64,000 bases of DNA, taken from contig JBGLNJ010000001.1 of the NCBI GenBank assembly GCA_041300525.1, forward strand, positions 806,001-870,000. Reading direction: 5' to 3'. Origin of the DNA: JBGLNJ01 sp041300525. GTDB lineage: Bacteria > Chloroflexota > Anaerolineae > Fen-1058. The notes beneath the pieces were generated by a model. It was given only the letters and a program-made list of their open reading frames with translations. It did not search any database and was not told the origin of the DNA. Shown here piece after piece: positions 51,710-58,704 of this stretch; within the stretch, counting starts at the first letter, position 1; every line of letters starts with the position of its first letter. A program made the position numbers and the translations under genes.

Positions 51710-52756
51710 TCATAGATGACGATTCCGATCAGTGTAGGCTTTACCCTCGCCGAGCACCTGATGAACGATCGGCAGCCACGCGCTGATCGGGATCCCCTGC
51801 GGGCACTTGGCCTCGCACTCGCGGCACTGGATGCACTGGTCGGCTCGCCCCTTGCGAAACCACTCTCCCTCGAAGCCTTCCTCCATCCAAGCGTACCAGA
51901 AACGCGCCCGCTCGGGGTTTTCCTTCTCGTACATCACACCGTCGTTGTAGAGCTTGAAGTTGTATGGGATGTCCACGCCATTCGGGCAGGGCATGCAGTA
52001 CCGGCATCCCGTGCACGGGATGGGGCACAGCTCTTTGTACGCCTCGCGCACCCGCTCCACCAGCGCCAACTCTTCTCCGGTCAGCGTACCGATTCCAGAT
52101 GCCGCGGCGCTGGCGACGTTCTCCTCCACCTGTTGCAGCGTGCTCATCCCGCTCAGCACTACCGACACCTCCGGCTGGTTCCACAACCACTGCAGCGCCC
52201 ACTCGGCCGGCGTACGTTTCTGGGGGGCAGTATCCCAGAGCGCCTGGATCGGCTGCGGCGGGTTGGCAAGCTGGCCACCCAGCAGCGGCTCCATGATCGC
52301 CACCGCCAGTCCTTTGGATGCGGCATACTGTAACCCCTGGGCGCCGGCCTGGTAATCGCCGTTCACGAAATTGTATTGGATCTGGCATATGGCCCAATCG
52401 TCGTAGGCGTCCACGATCTCTTTGAAAACCGGGTAATCGTCGTGGAACGAAAAGCCCAGGCGTCCGACGCGCCCATCGGCGATGGCCCCCTCGGCCCACT
52501 CGAGCACGCCCAGATCGCGCACCTTGGGCCACCAGGTCTGGTTGATGCCGTGCAGGAGGTAGAGGTCCAGGCGATCGGTCTGCAACTTGGCGAGCTGCTC
52601 GTTCAGGAGGCGGTCGAAATCCGCGCGCTCCTGGACGTGCAAAGGGAACAGCTTGGTGACCAGCTTGACCTTTTCGCGGTAGCCGCCCTGGAGCGCCCGG
52701 CCGAGGAAGCGCTCGCTGTTGCCGCCGTGATAGTGGATCGCGGTGAACGCCATCGA
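51710..52756 (-). CDS. Aldo/keto reductase with C-terminal 4Fe-4S domain, N-terminus missing
   Basis: The barrel part runs from FTAIHYHGGNSERFLGRAL (active-site Tyr-His neighbourhood) through LDLYLLHGIN and ICQIQYNFVN to VVLSGMSTLQQVEENV. The C-terminal domain has CTGCRYCMPCPNGVDIP and CIQCRECEAKCPQGIPI, two ferredoxin-like cluster motifs. Such enzymes use both NAD(P)H and Fe-S centres. The first 35 or so residues are missing at about 52756, where an FtsK-like gene of the opposite strand begins, itself without a start. Confidence 0.9.
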   Translation of the reverse strand, partial: SMAFTAIHYHGGNSERFLGRALQGGYREKVKLVTKLFPLHVQERADFDRLLNEQLAKLQTDRLDLYLLHGINQTWWPKVRDLGVLEWAEGAIADGRVGRLGFSFHDDYPVFKEIVDAYDDWAICQIQYNFVNGDYQAGAQGLQYAASKGLAVAIMEPLLGGQLANPPQPIQALWDTAPQKRTPAEWALQWLWNQPEVSVVLSGMSTLQQVEENVASAAASGIGTLTGEELALVERVREAYKELCPIPCTGCRYCMPCPNGVDIPYNFKLYNDGVMYEKENPERARFWYAWMEEGFEGEWFRKGRADQCIQCRECEAKCPQGIPISAWLPIVHQVLGEGKAYTDRNRHL

Positions 52757-52758
52757 AC

Positions 52759-53559
52759 CGTATCCCGGCGGCGACGGCGGTGCTGGGCCTGTGCGACGAT
52801 GGCGCACCTTTATTGCTCCGCTTGCCCTCGCCCGACGTGGCGCACGTTTTGATTTCCGGCACGACCGGCTCCGGCAAGACGGCGCTTTGCCAAACCGTCA
52901 TCTTGAGCTTGGCGATGATGCATCGGCGTAGTCAACTGCAATTTGTGTTGGTGGACCCCAAGCGACGTGCGTTCGCGCCTTTCGCCCCGTTGCCGCATTT
53001 GCTCCGGCCCATCATCGGCGATGCGGCTGAGGCGATTGTTGCGCTGCATGAACTTGTCAGAGTGATGGAGGCGCGAGGAGCAGGAAGCAGCCCCGGTGCG
53101 ACACCCCGTATCGTCGTGGTGTTGGATGAGTTGGCGGACCTGATGCAGGTGGGAGGCCGCGCATTGGCCGAGCCTTTGACGCGATTGGCGCAGCGCGGGC
53201 GCGAAGCGGGGATTCATATCATCGCCTGCACGCAAAAGCCGTCGTCCCAGGTAGTGGGGACGCTGATGCGCGCCAATTTCCCGGTGCGGCTGGTGGGCAA
53301 AGTTGTGTCGCCGGAAGATGCGCGGGTGGCCGCAGGCTGCGGCGGGACGGGGGCGGAAAAACTCGCCGGGCGCGGCGACTTTGTTGCGGTGGCCGCCGGG
53401 CAAGTGTTGCGCTTTCAGGCAGCCTATGTGAGTCCGGCGGAAGTCGAGCAGGTCGTGGCGCAATTCGGCAGCGATCCCCGGCGATGGGACATCACGCGAC
53501 GCGGAGAGCGGCCCAGTTTGCTGCATCAAGCGGTCTCGCTAGTGGCAGGCGCCGGTTGA
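52759..53559 (+). CDS. FtsK/SpoIIIE-type DNA-pumping ATPase, N-terminus missing
   Basis: The frame becomes protein-like at LGLCDDGAPLLLRLPSPDVAHVLISGTTGSGKTAL (Walker A), followed by FVLVDPKRRAFAPF, the Walker B IVVVLDELADLM and AGIHIIACTQKP. These are FtsK translocase motifs. No gamma domain follows, and the whole piece is only about 265 residues, so this is the motor part of a smaller mobile-element or plasmid-type translocase. Its 5' end meets the cut aldo/keto reductase. Confidence 0.85.
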   Translation, partial: RIPAATAVLGLCDDGAPLLLRLPSPDVAHVLISGTTGSGKTALCQTVILSLAMMHRRSQLQFVLVDPKRRAFAPFAPLPHLLRPIIGDAAEAIVALHELVRVMEARGAGSSPGATPRIVVVLDELADLMQVGGRALAEPLTRLAQRGREAGIHIIACTQKPSSQVVGTLMRANFPVRLVGKVVSPEDARVAAGCGGTGAEKLAGRGDFVAVAAGQVLRFQAAYVSPAEVEQVVAQFGSDPRRWDITRRGERPSLLHQAVSLVAGAG

Positions 53560-53627
53560 CTCAGCTTTGGAACTTATTTCGGACTGTGCTGAGTGATCTA
53601 TCGAAATTCACAATCAAGAGGTGAGGT

Positions 53628-53996
53628 GTGAATCGGGCGGGTGTAGTGCTCGGTTTGGGTGTGGTGGCCTTTGGGGTGACGCTGGCGGTTTATATCGGGA
53701 CGCATTTGTCCGACGAGGCCATGTCGGTGTTGACCGGCGCGGTGTGTGGCGTGGGCATCATGTTGCCGGCGGCGATCCTGGCTGGCTTGTCGCTATTGCG
53801 CCGCCGCGAGCGAGAGGACACGACGATGCGCGCAGCGCCACATCCGCAAGCCCTGTATCCGCCCATCATTGTCGTCGCGCCGCCGGCTGTGAATTCTCCT
53901 CAGCCTTTCCCGCCTTTTTCTCCACTGCCGCCGGTCGCAAGCCCGCGCCAGTTCACCGTCATCGGCGATGATTCGCTGGATGCCCACGAACAATAG
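53628..53996 (+). CDS. Small two-helix membrane protein
   Basis: The 122-residue protein starts at GTG 53628 after GAGGTG. Two hydrophobic segments (about 5-25 and 35-57) are followed by RRREREDT and a Pro-rich cytoplasmic tail ending FTVIGDDSLDAHEQ. I do not recognise it. It follows the FtsK-like ATPase on the same strand and may belong to the same element. Confidence 0.55.
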   Translation: MNRAGVVLGLGVVAFGVTLAVYIGTHLSDEAMSVLTGAVCGVGIMLPAAILAGLSLLRRREREDTTMRAAPHPQALYPPIIVVAPPAVNSPQPFPPFSPLPPVASPRQFTVIGDDSLDAHEQ

Positions 53997-54113
53997 CGGA
54001 CTGGCATCCGCAAAGAATGTGATATCACAGAACTGTCGGTCGTAGGACAAGATGGCATCTTGTCCTACATTCCACGCCGACGTTTTTGCGGTGTGCTCAT
54101 CCCCAAACGGCGT

Positions 54114-54142
54114 TTGACAAAAGCTATCCTCACAGGTATACT
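54114..54142 (+). promoter_or_regulatory. Promoter P1 of the tRNA-Thr/tRNA-Tyr unit
   Basis: TTGACA (54114-54119), 17-base spacer, TATACT (54137-54142), five of six matches in the -10 box. It lies 47 bases upstream of tRNA-Thr. Confidence 0.8.
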
Positions 54143-54152
54143 CTTGCGTGCG

Positions 54153-54181
54153 TTGGCTGGGCGAAATGGGTGTGGTATAAT
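54153..54181 (+). promoter_or_regulatory. Promoter P2 of the tRNA-Thr/tRNA-Tyr unit
   Basis: TTGGCT (54153-54158), 17-base spacer, consensus TATAAT (54176-54181). Transcription would start almost exactly at the tRNA-Thr 5' end. Confidence 0.6.
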
Positions 54182-54189
54182 AGCCACGC

Positions 54190-54262
54190 GCCGACGTAGC
54201 TCAGCCGGCAGAGCAAGCGCCTTGTAAGCGCAAGGTCGCGGGTTCAAGTCCCGCCGTCGGCT
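54190..54262 (+). tRNA. trnT: tRNA-Thr (anticodon TGT)
   Basis: Acceptor GCCGACG (54190-54196) pairs with CGTCGGC (54255-54261). The anticodon loop CTTGTAA carries TGT, and the T arm is GCGGG-TTCAAGT-CCCGC. All arms close. No CCA is encoded. Nineteen bases separate it from tRNA-Tyr, so both come from one transcript. Confidence 0.95.
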
Positions 54263-54317
54263 TGCAGCACATTTACAACCTGGGCAGTTACCCAAGTGGA
54301 CAAAGGGGGCTGACTGT

Positions 54318-54939
54318 AAAGAGTCAAGTTCGCCGCAATGGATGTGGTATGGACAGCAAGCACAAAGGCAACTTGGCTATCGCCAGTGCCATCAAACACT
54401 TTGTATCTTCAGGATACACGGTAAGCGTACCGCTGGCAGACACGGCCAAATATGACTTGGTGGTTGAACGAAACGGCACATTCCAGGCAATTCAATGCAA
54501 GTACGCCGGATATGAGGGAAATCCCGGCATCTTTTCTGTACCCCTCTACGTATCTGGCGGAAACAGAAGTGCTGGGAATCGCAGGATAAAGTATCAACGG
54601 GGAGATTTTGATCTTCTCTTTGTCCTGTGTGCGAATGGCCGAATGTATGTTATCCCTTTCCAGGAGATAGCAAACCAAACCACCGTCAATGTTGGCCGAG
54701 GAAGCAAGTGGTCGAAATGGGAAGAGTTTTTTCTCCCAGGGACTGGCGATGATTGCAGCCCTACAGAGGAATCTGTAGGTGAACACTCCTCAAATTCGGC
54801 GAAACCTTCGGGAGATGGCAACGCCGAGCCAAGCCCTACGGGGAAGGTGTAGAGACTTGACGGGGAGCATCCAGACCGGATGAAGACAAAGTCCAGCCCG
54901 CAAACAGCGCAAGCTGGCAGCGAAAGCTGTAGCGAGATG
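54318..54939 (+). ncRNA. Group I (IC3-like) self-splicing intron
   Basis: The 622-nt intron starts after a U (54317) and ends with G (54939), as group I introns do. The exon UGACU can pair with AGUCA just inside the intron (P1). A P2-like hairpin is at 54760-54779. The core from 54791 reads AAATTCGGCGAAACCT, then ATGGCAACGCCGAGCCAAGC, GAAGGTGTAGAGACTTGACGG and AGTCCAG, almost the same as the Azoarcus tRNA-Ile intron core. P7 pairs GACTT (54854-54858) with AAGTC (54889-54893). It contains an endonuclease gene. Confidence 0.93.
54349..54852 (+). CDS. Intron-encoded PD-(D/E)XK homing endonuclease
   Basis: The 167-residue protein lies wholly within the tRNA-Tyr intron. The start MDSKHKGNLAIASAIKHFVSSGY leads to the nuclease core KYDLVV (Asp36) and FQAIQCKYA (Gln49, Lys51), the PD-(D/E)XK pattern of group I intron endonucleases such as I-Ssp6803I. 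The last 30 or so residues (rich in Ser, Gly, Pro) are encoded by the intron's P2 and catalytic core, and the stop TAG is inside the core. It would cut intronless tRNA-Tyr genes to spread the intron. Confidence 0.85.
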   Translation: MDSKHKGNLAIASAIKHFVSSGYTVSVPLADTAKYDLVVERNGTFQAIQCKYAGYEGNPGIFSVPLYVSGGNRSAGNRRIKYQRGDFDLLFVLCANGRMYVIPFQEIANQTTVNVGRGSKWSKWEEFFLPGTGDDCSPTEESVGEHSSNSAKPSGDGNAEPSPTGKV

Positions 54940-54987
54940 AAATCAGCTGGCGAAGCCTTCGGTGGTTCGAATCCGCCACTGCCCACC

Positions 54988-55024
54988 AACGAAAATGATC
55001 CCGTCATCCGGGATCATTTTCGTT
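54988..55024 (+). terminator. Terminator of the tRNA unit
   Basis: A perfect 15-bp stem (54988-55002 with 55010-55024) and a 7-base loop start right at the tRNA-Tyr CCA end. The descending arm contains ATTTTCGTT. Confidence 0.8.
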
Positions 55025-55112
55025 TAACCTGGCCGCAGTCTCCTTGCCACGCCTTTGTCGGTTGTCAACTCGACAATCTATCCGAATGGGACGAATTCGT
55101 CGTCGCACACCG

Positions 55113-55141
55113 TTGACAAAGCGAGCGAGGCAAGTTATGAT
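55113..55141 (+). promoter_or_regulatory. Strong promoter giving a leaderless DUF881 mRNA
   Basis: TTGACA (55113-55118), 17-base spacer, TATGAT (55136-55141). The ATG of the DUF881 gene is at 55150, eight bases beyond, so transcription should begin at or next to the start codon. Confidence 0.75.
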
Positions 55142-55149
55142 TGCTCACG

Positions 55150-55887
55150 ATGAAGCAGAGTTTGGTCTCCCGCTCGAAATTGACGTTGACGTTGATGGCG
55201 ATGGTGCTCGGCCTGGCATTGGCCTGGCAGCTCAAAGGCCCGCGCGCCACGCCGCCAGTCGGCTATGCGCCGGGCGACCCGCGAGATCGCGCCGTCAACG
55301 CGATCAAGCAATTGGAAGATGAGCAGGCCGCGCTCAAAGCCAGCATTGCCCGTTTGCGGGCCGAGCTGGCCGCCTCGCAATCTCAGATGGCCGCCGACAC
55401 GGATCGTTTGCGGCGATTCGCCGCCGACCTCGACGCGCAGCGTGCCGCCGCCGGGCTGACAGCCGTGCGCGGACCCGGCGTTGCTGTGACGCTAGACGAC
55501 AGCAGCGCGCGGAGTGTCCCTGCCTCCTCCGACCCGAACGCCTTTATCGTTCACGAGTACGACGTGCGTGACGTGATCAATGTTCTGTGGCTGGCCGGCG
55601 CGGAAGCGGTCTCCGTCAACGACGAACGGATCGTCGGCAACACCTCGGTGTATTGTGTGGGCAGCACTGTGATGGTCAACACCACACGGCTTTCGCCGCC
55701 CTATGTCATCCGAGCCATCGGCGAGCCAATCACTCTGGCCGAAACGCTGCGCAACCCGGCTTACCTGATCATGCTCCGCCAAAAGATTGAACGCTTCGGC
55801 ATAAAGTTGCAGGTGGCGCAGGTTCCCAAGTTGACGCTGCCGGCGTATACCGGCGGATTTTCGGTACGGCATTGCAATCTTCCATGA
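55150..55887 (+). CDS. DUF881 family protein (first of a pair)
   Basis: The 245-residue protein has an N-terminal membrane segment (LTLTLMAMVLGLALAW), a coiled coil (about 50-95, EDEQAALKASIARLRAEL) and a DUF881 domain (VRGPGVAVTLDDS, FIVHEYDVRDVINVLWLAGAEAVSVNDERI, VGSTVMVN, PPYVIRAIGE). DUF881 proteins are envelope proteins found near division or cell-shape genes in Gram-positives; their function is unknown. The start ATG is likely used without a leader. Confidence 0.9.
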   Translation: MKQSLVSRSKLTLTLMAMVLGLALAWQLKGPRATPPVGYAPGDPRDRAVNAIKQLEDEQAALKASIARLRAELAASQSQMAADTDRLRRFAADLDAQRAAAGLTAVRGPGVAVTLDDSSARSVPASSDPNAFIVHEYDVRDVINVLWLAGAEAVSVNDERIVGNTSVYCVGSTVMVNTTRLSPPYVIRAIGEPITLAETLRNPAYLIMLRQKIERFGIKLQVAQVPKLTLPAYTGGFSVRHCNLP

Positions 55888-56558
55888 ACACACGGGCATC
55901 TCGATTTTCAATCGCACTGGTGGCTTTTTTCCTGGGCGTGCTGTTGATGGCGCAATTCACCACGCAGCAACGCATGGACGTGAAACGCGCGTCGGCGTCC
56001 AGCGCGGACGGGGCGCTGCTCATCAGCAACCTGGTGGAAGGAAATGCGCGATTGCGGCAAGAGGTTGCCGAACTGGAAGCGCAGTGGACCGCTTCACGCA
56101 GCGCGACGAATCAGGCGCGCCTGCAAGCGATGACAGACGAGCTAAACCGCTTCGAGATATTCAACGGTGAAATACAAGTGATCGGGCCGGGCGTTCAGGT
56201 GACGCTTGCCGGTCCGGCGAGTGTGCTGGACTTGCAGGACCTGCTCAATGAGCTGCGCAACGCGGGAGCCGAGTCACTGGCGCTTAACGGGCGGCGCATG
56301 ATCGCGTCGTCCAGCATCGTGCCGTTCGCCGATGGCAGCCTCGCCGTGGACAATGTCACTATACATCGCCCGTATGTTTTTGCGGCGATCGGCGATCCGG
56401 ACACACTGGAAACGGCGCTGTTGCGACCGGGCGGCCTTTTGACGATTTTTACCAACAGCCGCGAGGGACTGACCGTGCACGTGCAGCGGCAGGACCGTCT
56501 CACCCTGCCCGCTCATGCGCCGTCCCAAGCGTTCCAGTATGCCATGCCGGTGAAATAA
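55884..56558 (+). CDS. DUF881 family protein (second of a pair)
   Basis: The 224-residue protein overlaps the first by ATGA. It has the same plan: membrane segment (FSIALVAFFLGVLLMA), coiled coil (VEGNARLRQEVAELEAQW) and a DUF881 domain (VIGPGVQVTLAGP, LQDLLNELRNAGAESLALNGRRM, PYVFAAIGDPDTLETAL). The two genes are tandem duplicates and probably form a hetero-oligomer. Confidence 0.9.
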   Translation: MNTRASRFSIALVAFFLGVLLMAQFTTQQRMDVKRASASSADGALLISNLVEGNARLRQEVAELEAQWTASRSATNQARLQAMTDELNRFEIFNGEIQVIGPGVQVTLAGPASVLDLQDLLNELRNAGAESLALNGRRMIASSSIVPFADGSLAVDNVTIHRPYVFAAIGDPDTLETALLRPGGLLTIFTNSREGLTVHVQRQDRLTLPAHAPSQAFQYAMPVK

Positions 56559-56559
56559 A

Positions 56560-56615
56560 AAAAGACCTCCGAGGCTGTGCGAAAATTCGGTTCGCAGAAA
56601 CCTCGGAGGTCTTTT
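56560..56615. terminator. Nested bidirectional terminator hairpin
   Basis: AAAAGACCTCCGAGG (56560-56574) pairs with CCTCGGAGGTCTTTT (56601-56615). An inner hairpin TGCGAA/TTCGCA sits at 56578-56596. Runs of A and T at the two edges let it act for both convergent genes. The outer stem shares AGACCTCCGAG with the hairpin at 23013. Confidence 0.85.
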
Positions 56616-56622
56616 GATGGCC

Positions 56623-56856
56623 TCAGTGCGACCCGCACGAGGAGCACGAACCTCCGCCGCACGAAGCGCAGCCTCCGCCGCCTCCTGCGCCAGCAACCGC
56701 CTTGCCCCCACTGTGCGCCGCGAATACACTGGGCACCCGCCGGGTGTGTTTCCCTTCGCACTGCTTGCACGCGATGGGCGCATCGGCCTTGCTCATCGGA
56801 CGCAGAGCCTCGAACTGTTTCCTGCAATCCTTGCAGTAATACTCATAAACTGGCAT
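56623..56856 (-). CDS. FmdB-type zinc-ribbon protein
   Basis: The 77-residue protein starts MPVYEYYCKDCRKQFEALRPM and has a zinc ribbon CKDC...CKQC (FmdB/putative regulatory protein family). The C-terminus is a Gly/Cys-rich tail (GGGGGCASCGGGSCSSCG) typical of these proteins. Function unknown. Confidence 0.9.
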   Translation of the reverse strand: MPVYEYYCKDCRKQFEALRPMSKADAPIACKQCEGKHTRRVPSVFAAHSGGKAVAGAGGGGGCASCGGGSCSSCGSH

Positions 56857-56936
56857 CGTCTCACTCCCAGGTTGAGATCCAACGGTATTCTACCCTTGTT
56901 TTCACCGCGCGTCAACGCGCTTTGACCTTTGGGATT

Positions 56937-58121
56937 TTAGATCAGGCCGATCTCTTTGCCCACTTTTTCAAAGATAGCCAACACGCGATCCAGTTGCTCA
57001 TCGGTGTGAGTCGCCATGTAACTGGTGCGCAGCAACGATTTGTTGGGCGGCACGGCGGGTGGGAGAACGGTATTCGTATAAACGCCCGCCTGGAACAGCG
57101 CATTCCAGGCAAAGACGGTCTTCATGTCGTCGCCGATCATGATCGGGATGACGGGCGTCGTGCTCGCGCCGATATCAAAGCCCAGCGCCTTGAACCCGGC
57201 GCGCATTTTTTCCGCGTTGTGCCACAACTTTTGGATGCGCTCCGGCTCATTCTCCATAATATCCAGCGCGGCCAGCACGGCGGCGACATTGGCCGCCGGC
57301 ATCGAGGCGCTAAACATGAAACTGCGCGCATGATGCTGGACATAGTGCATCACGTCGTCGTCGCCGGCGATAAAGCCGCCCAGCGACGCGAACGACTTGC
57401 TGAACGTGCCCATGATGAGGTCCACCTGGTCGGTCAGGCCAAAATGGTTCGCCGTGCCGCGTCCGCAGTCGCCCAGCACGCCGACCGCGTGCGCATCGTC
57501 TACCATCAGCCGCGCGCCGTATTTCTTGCACAGCGCCGCGATCTCGGGCAGCGGCGCAATGTCGCCGCCCATGGAAAATATGCCGTCTACGACGACGAGC
57601 TTGCCCGCGCTATCCGGGCATGCTTTCAACACTCTTTCCAGCGAGGTCATGTTGTTGTGAATGAAGCGCTTCACCTCGCCCTCGGCCAATCGGCAGCCAT
57701 CCACGATGCTGGCGTGGTCTTCTTTGTCAATGATGACCACATCATCTTTGCACACCAGCGCGCTGATCGTGCCGAGGTTGGTTTGGAAGCCGGTGGAAAA
57801 TACCAGGGCCGCTTCCTTGCCGACGAATTTGGCGAGCCGCTGCTCGGCTTCGACGTGCAACTCGAGCGTGCCGTTGAGGAAACGGCTGCCCGTGCAACTC
57901 GTGCCGTACTTTTGGGTCGCGTCAATCGCCGCCTGGCGCACGCGCATGTCCGTGGTCAGCCCCAGATAATTGTTGGAGCCGATCATGATGACCTTGCGCC
58001 CCCGGATGACGACTTCGGTGCCCTCGCTGTTGTCGTCGAGTACCGTAAAGTAAGGATAATAACCGGCCGCTATGGCTTCCCTGGCGATGGTGAAATTGCG
58101 GCATTTGTCGAACAAGTCCAT
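56937..58121 (-). CDS. Alpha-oxoamine synthase, serine-palmitoyltransferase-like
   Basis: The 394-residue PLP enzyme has IMIGSNNYLGL, YGTSCTGSRFLNGTLELHVEAE, DKEDHASIVDG, MVDDAHAVGVLGDCGRG (PLP Asp and His) and the Schiff-base lysine in GTFSKSFASLGG. The family joins an amino acid to an acyl-CoA: KBL, BioF, HemA or serine palmitoyltransferase. The N-terminus MDLFDKCRNFTIAREAIAAGYYPYF and the SRFLNGT motif are closest to bacterial sphingolipid-type enzymes, but KBL activity cannot be ruled out. No tdh, bio or hem gene is adjacent. AGGGGGG precedes ATG 58121. Confidence 0.88.
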   Translation of the reverse strand: MDLFDKCRNFTIAREAIAAGYYPYFTVLDDNSEGTEVVIRGRKVIMIGSNNYLGLTTDMRVRQAAIDATQKYGTSCTGSRFLNGTLELHVEAEQRLAKFVGKEAALVFSTGFQTNLGTISALVCKDDVVIIDKEDHASIVDGCRLAEGEVKRFIHNNMTSLERVLKACPDSAGKLVVVDGIFSMGGDIAPLPEIAALCKKYGARLMVDDAHAVGVLGDCGRGTANHFGLTDQVDLIMGTFSKSFASLGGFIAGDDDVMHYVQHHARSFMFSASMPAANVAAVLAALDIMENEPERIQKLWHNAEKMRAGFKALGFDIGASTTPVIPIMIGDDMKTVFAWNALFQAGVYTNTVLPPAVPPNKSLLRTSYMATHTDEQLDRVLAIFEKVGKEIGLI

Positions 58122-58348
58122 GACTTTGCCCCCCTTGATGAAGATTGCGTCAATCCAGTGACGTTTGAGATTGGGTATTGGGAATTTGGCGTCCATTGTA
58201 ACGGGGCTTGGGGGATTGGTCAAGTGAGGCGAGTGCGCTACAGAATGTGCGGTGACTATCGTTCGGACGTTCATCTTTTACCTCCAGGTCAGCCTATCAG
58301 CTTCAACAAATAGACACTGCCTGGCATGGGAACGTTCCGCGAGAAAAA

Positions 58349-58380
58349 AACTCCCAGACACGTGATGTGTCTGGGGAGTT
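58349..58380 (-). terminator. Terminator of the restriction-methyltransferase operon
   Basis: On the minus strand, AACTCCCCAGACAC and GTGTCTGGGAGTT pair with one bulged base and are followed by seven T residues. It lies 70 bases beyond the stop of the small gene. Confidence 0.8.
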
Positions 58381-58452
58381 GAGAGATGAGTGGATGTTCC
58401 CTGGCTTGGATGCAAGTTGGCGGTAGCCTTGTGGGCACATTCCTGGTTGGCA

Positions 58453-58701
58453 CTATAACCCCACTGCTTCAGGCGGTGAGAGCAAATCCAACAAGCGCAA
58501 CACGACTTGATCTTGCGGGATATTGCTGGCACGGTAGAATTTCACGTTGGCATAGTAGACCGAGTTTCCCGCACGCACGTAAAAGTTCTTACCTGCTTTC
58601 AGTTTGGCTCGCGCTTCCTCGAAGCCGGTCACAAACTTTTCGGGCGAGTCGTGCTGACCAAAGACATAAACGGATTTCATCAGGTCGCGGACGAGCGCCA
58701 T
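58453..58701 (-). CDS. Small protein paired with the restriction-methyltransferase
   Basis: The 82-residue protein starts MALVRDLMKSVYVFGQHDSPEKFV and contains GKNFYVRAGNSVYYANVKFYRASNIPQ. Its ATG is 3 bases after the stop of the methyltransferase and a terminator follows, so it is part of that operon. I recognise no family. It may be a specificity, control or immunity-like accessory of the system. Confidence 0.7.
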   Translation of the reverse strand: MALVRDLMKSVYVFGQHDSPEKFVTGFEEARAKLKAGKNFYVRAGNSVYYANVKFYRASNIPQDQVVLRLLDLLSPPEAVGL

Positions 58702-58704
58702 GTT

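Larger units (their letters stand above)
54282..54988 (+). tRNA. trnY: tRNA-Tyr (anticodon GTA), interrupted by a group I intron
   Basis: The 5' exon is 54282-54317 and the 3' exon 54940-54985, with an encoded CCA at 54986-54988. Acceptor GGGCAGT pairs with ACTGCCC. The anticodon stem GCTGA pairs with TCAGC across the intron, and joining gives the loop CTGTAAA with anticodon GTA. The T arm is GGTGG-TTCGAAT-CCGCC. A long variable arm is present, as in other bacterial tRNA-Tyr. The intron splits the anticodon between positions 35 and 36. Spliced length is about 82 bases plus CCA. Confidence 0.92.

Noticed and set aside
51741..52901. A second long minus-strand frame overlapping the Fe-S aldo/keto reductase
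   Set aside because: It is out of frame with the conserved reductase motifs and has no recognisable content.
54282..54317. tRNA-Tyr 5' half considered as a tRNA pseudogene or att site
   Set aside because: A matching 3' half lies downstream and a group I core lies between, so it is an exon.
56577..58313. A 578-codon plus-strand frame opposite FmdB and the oxoamine synthase
   Set aside because: Antisense to two well-supported genes and starting in a terminator hairpin.
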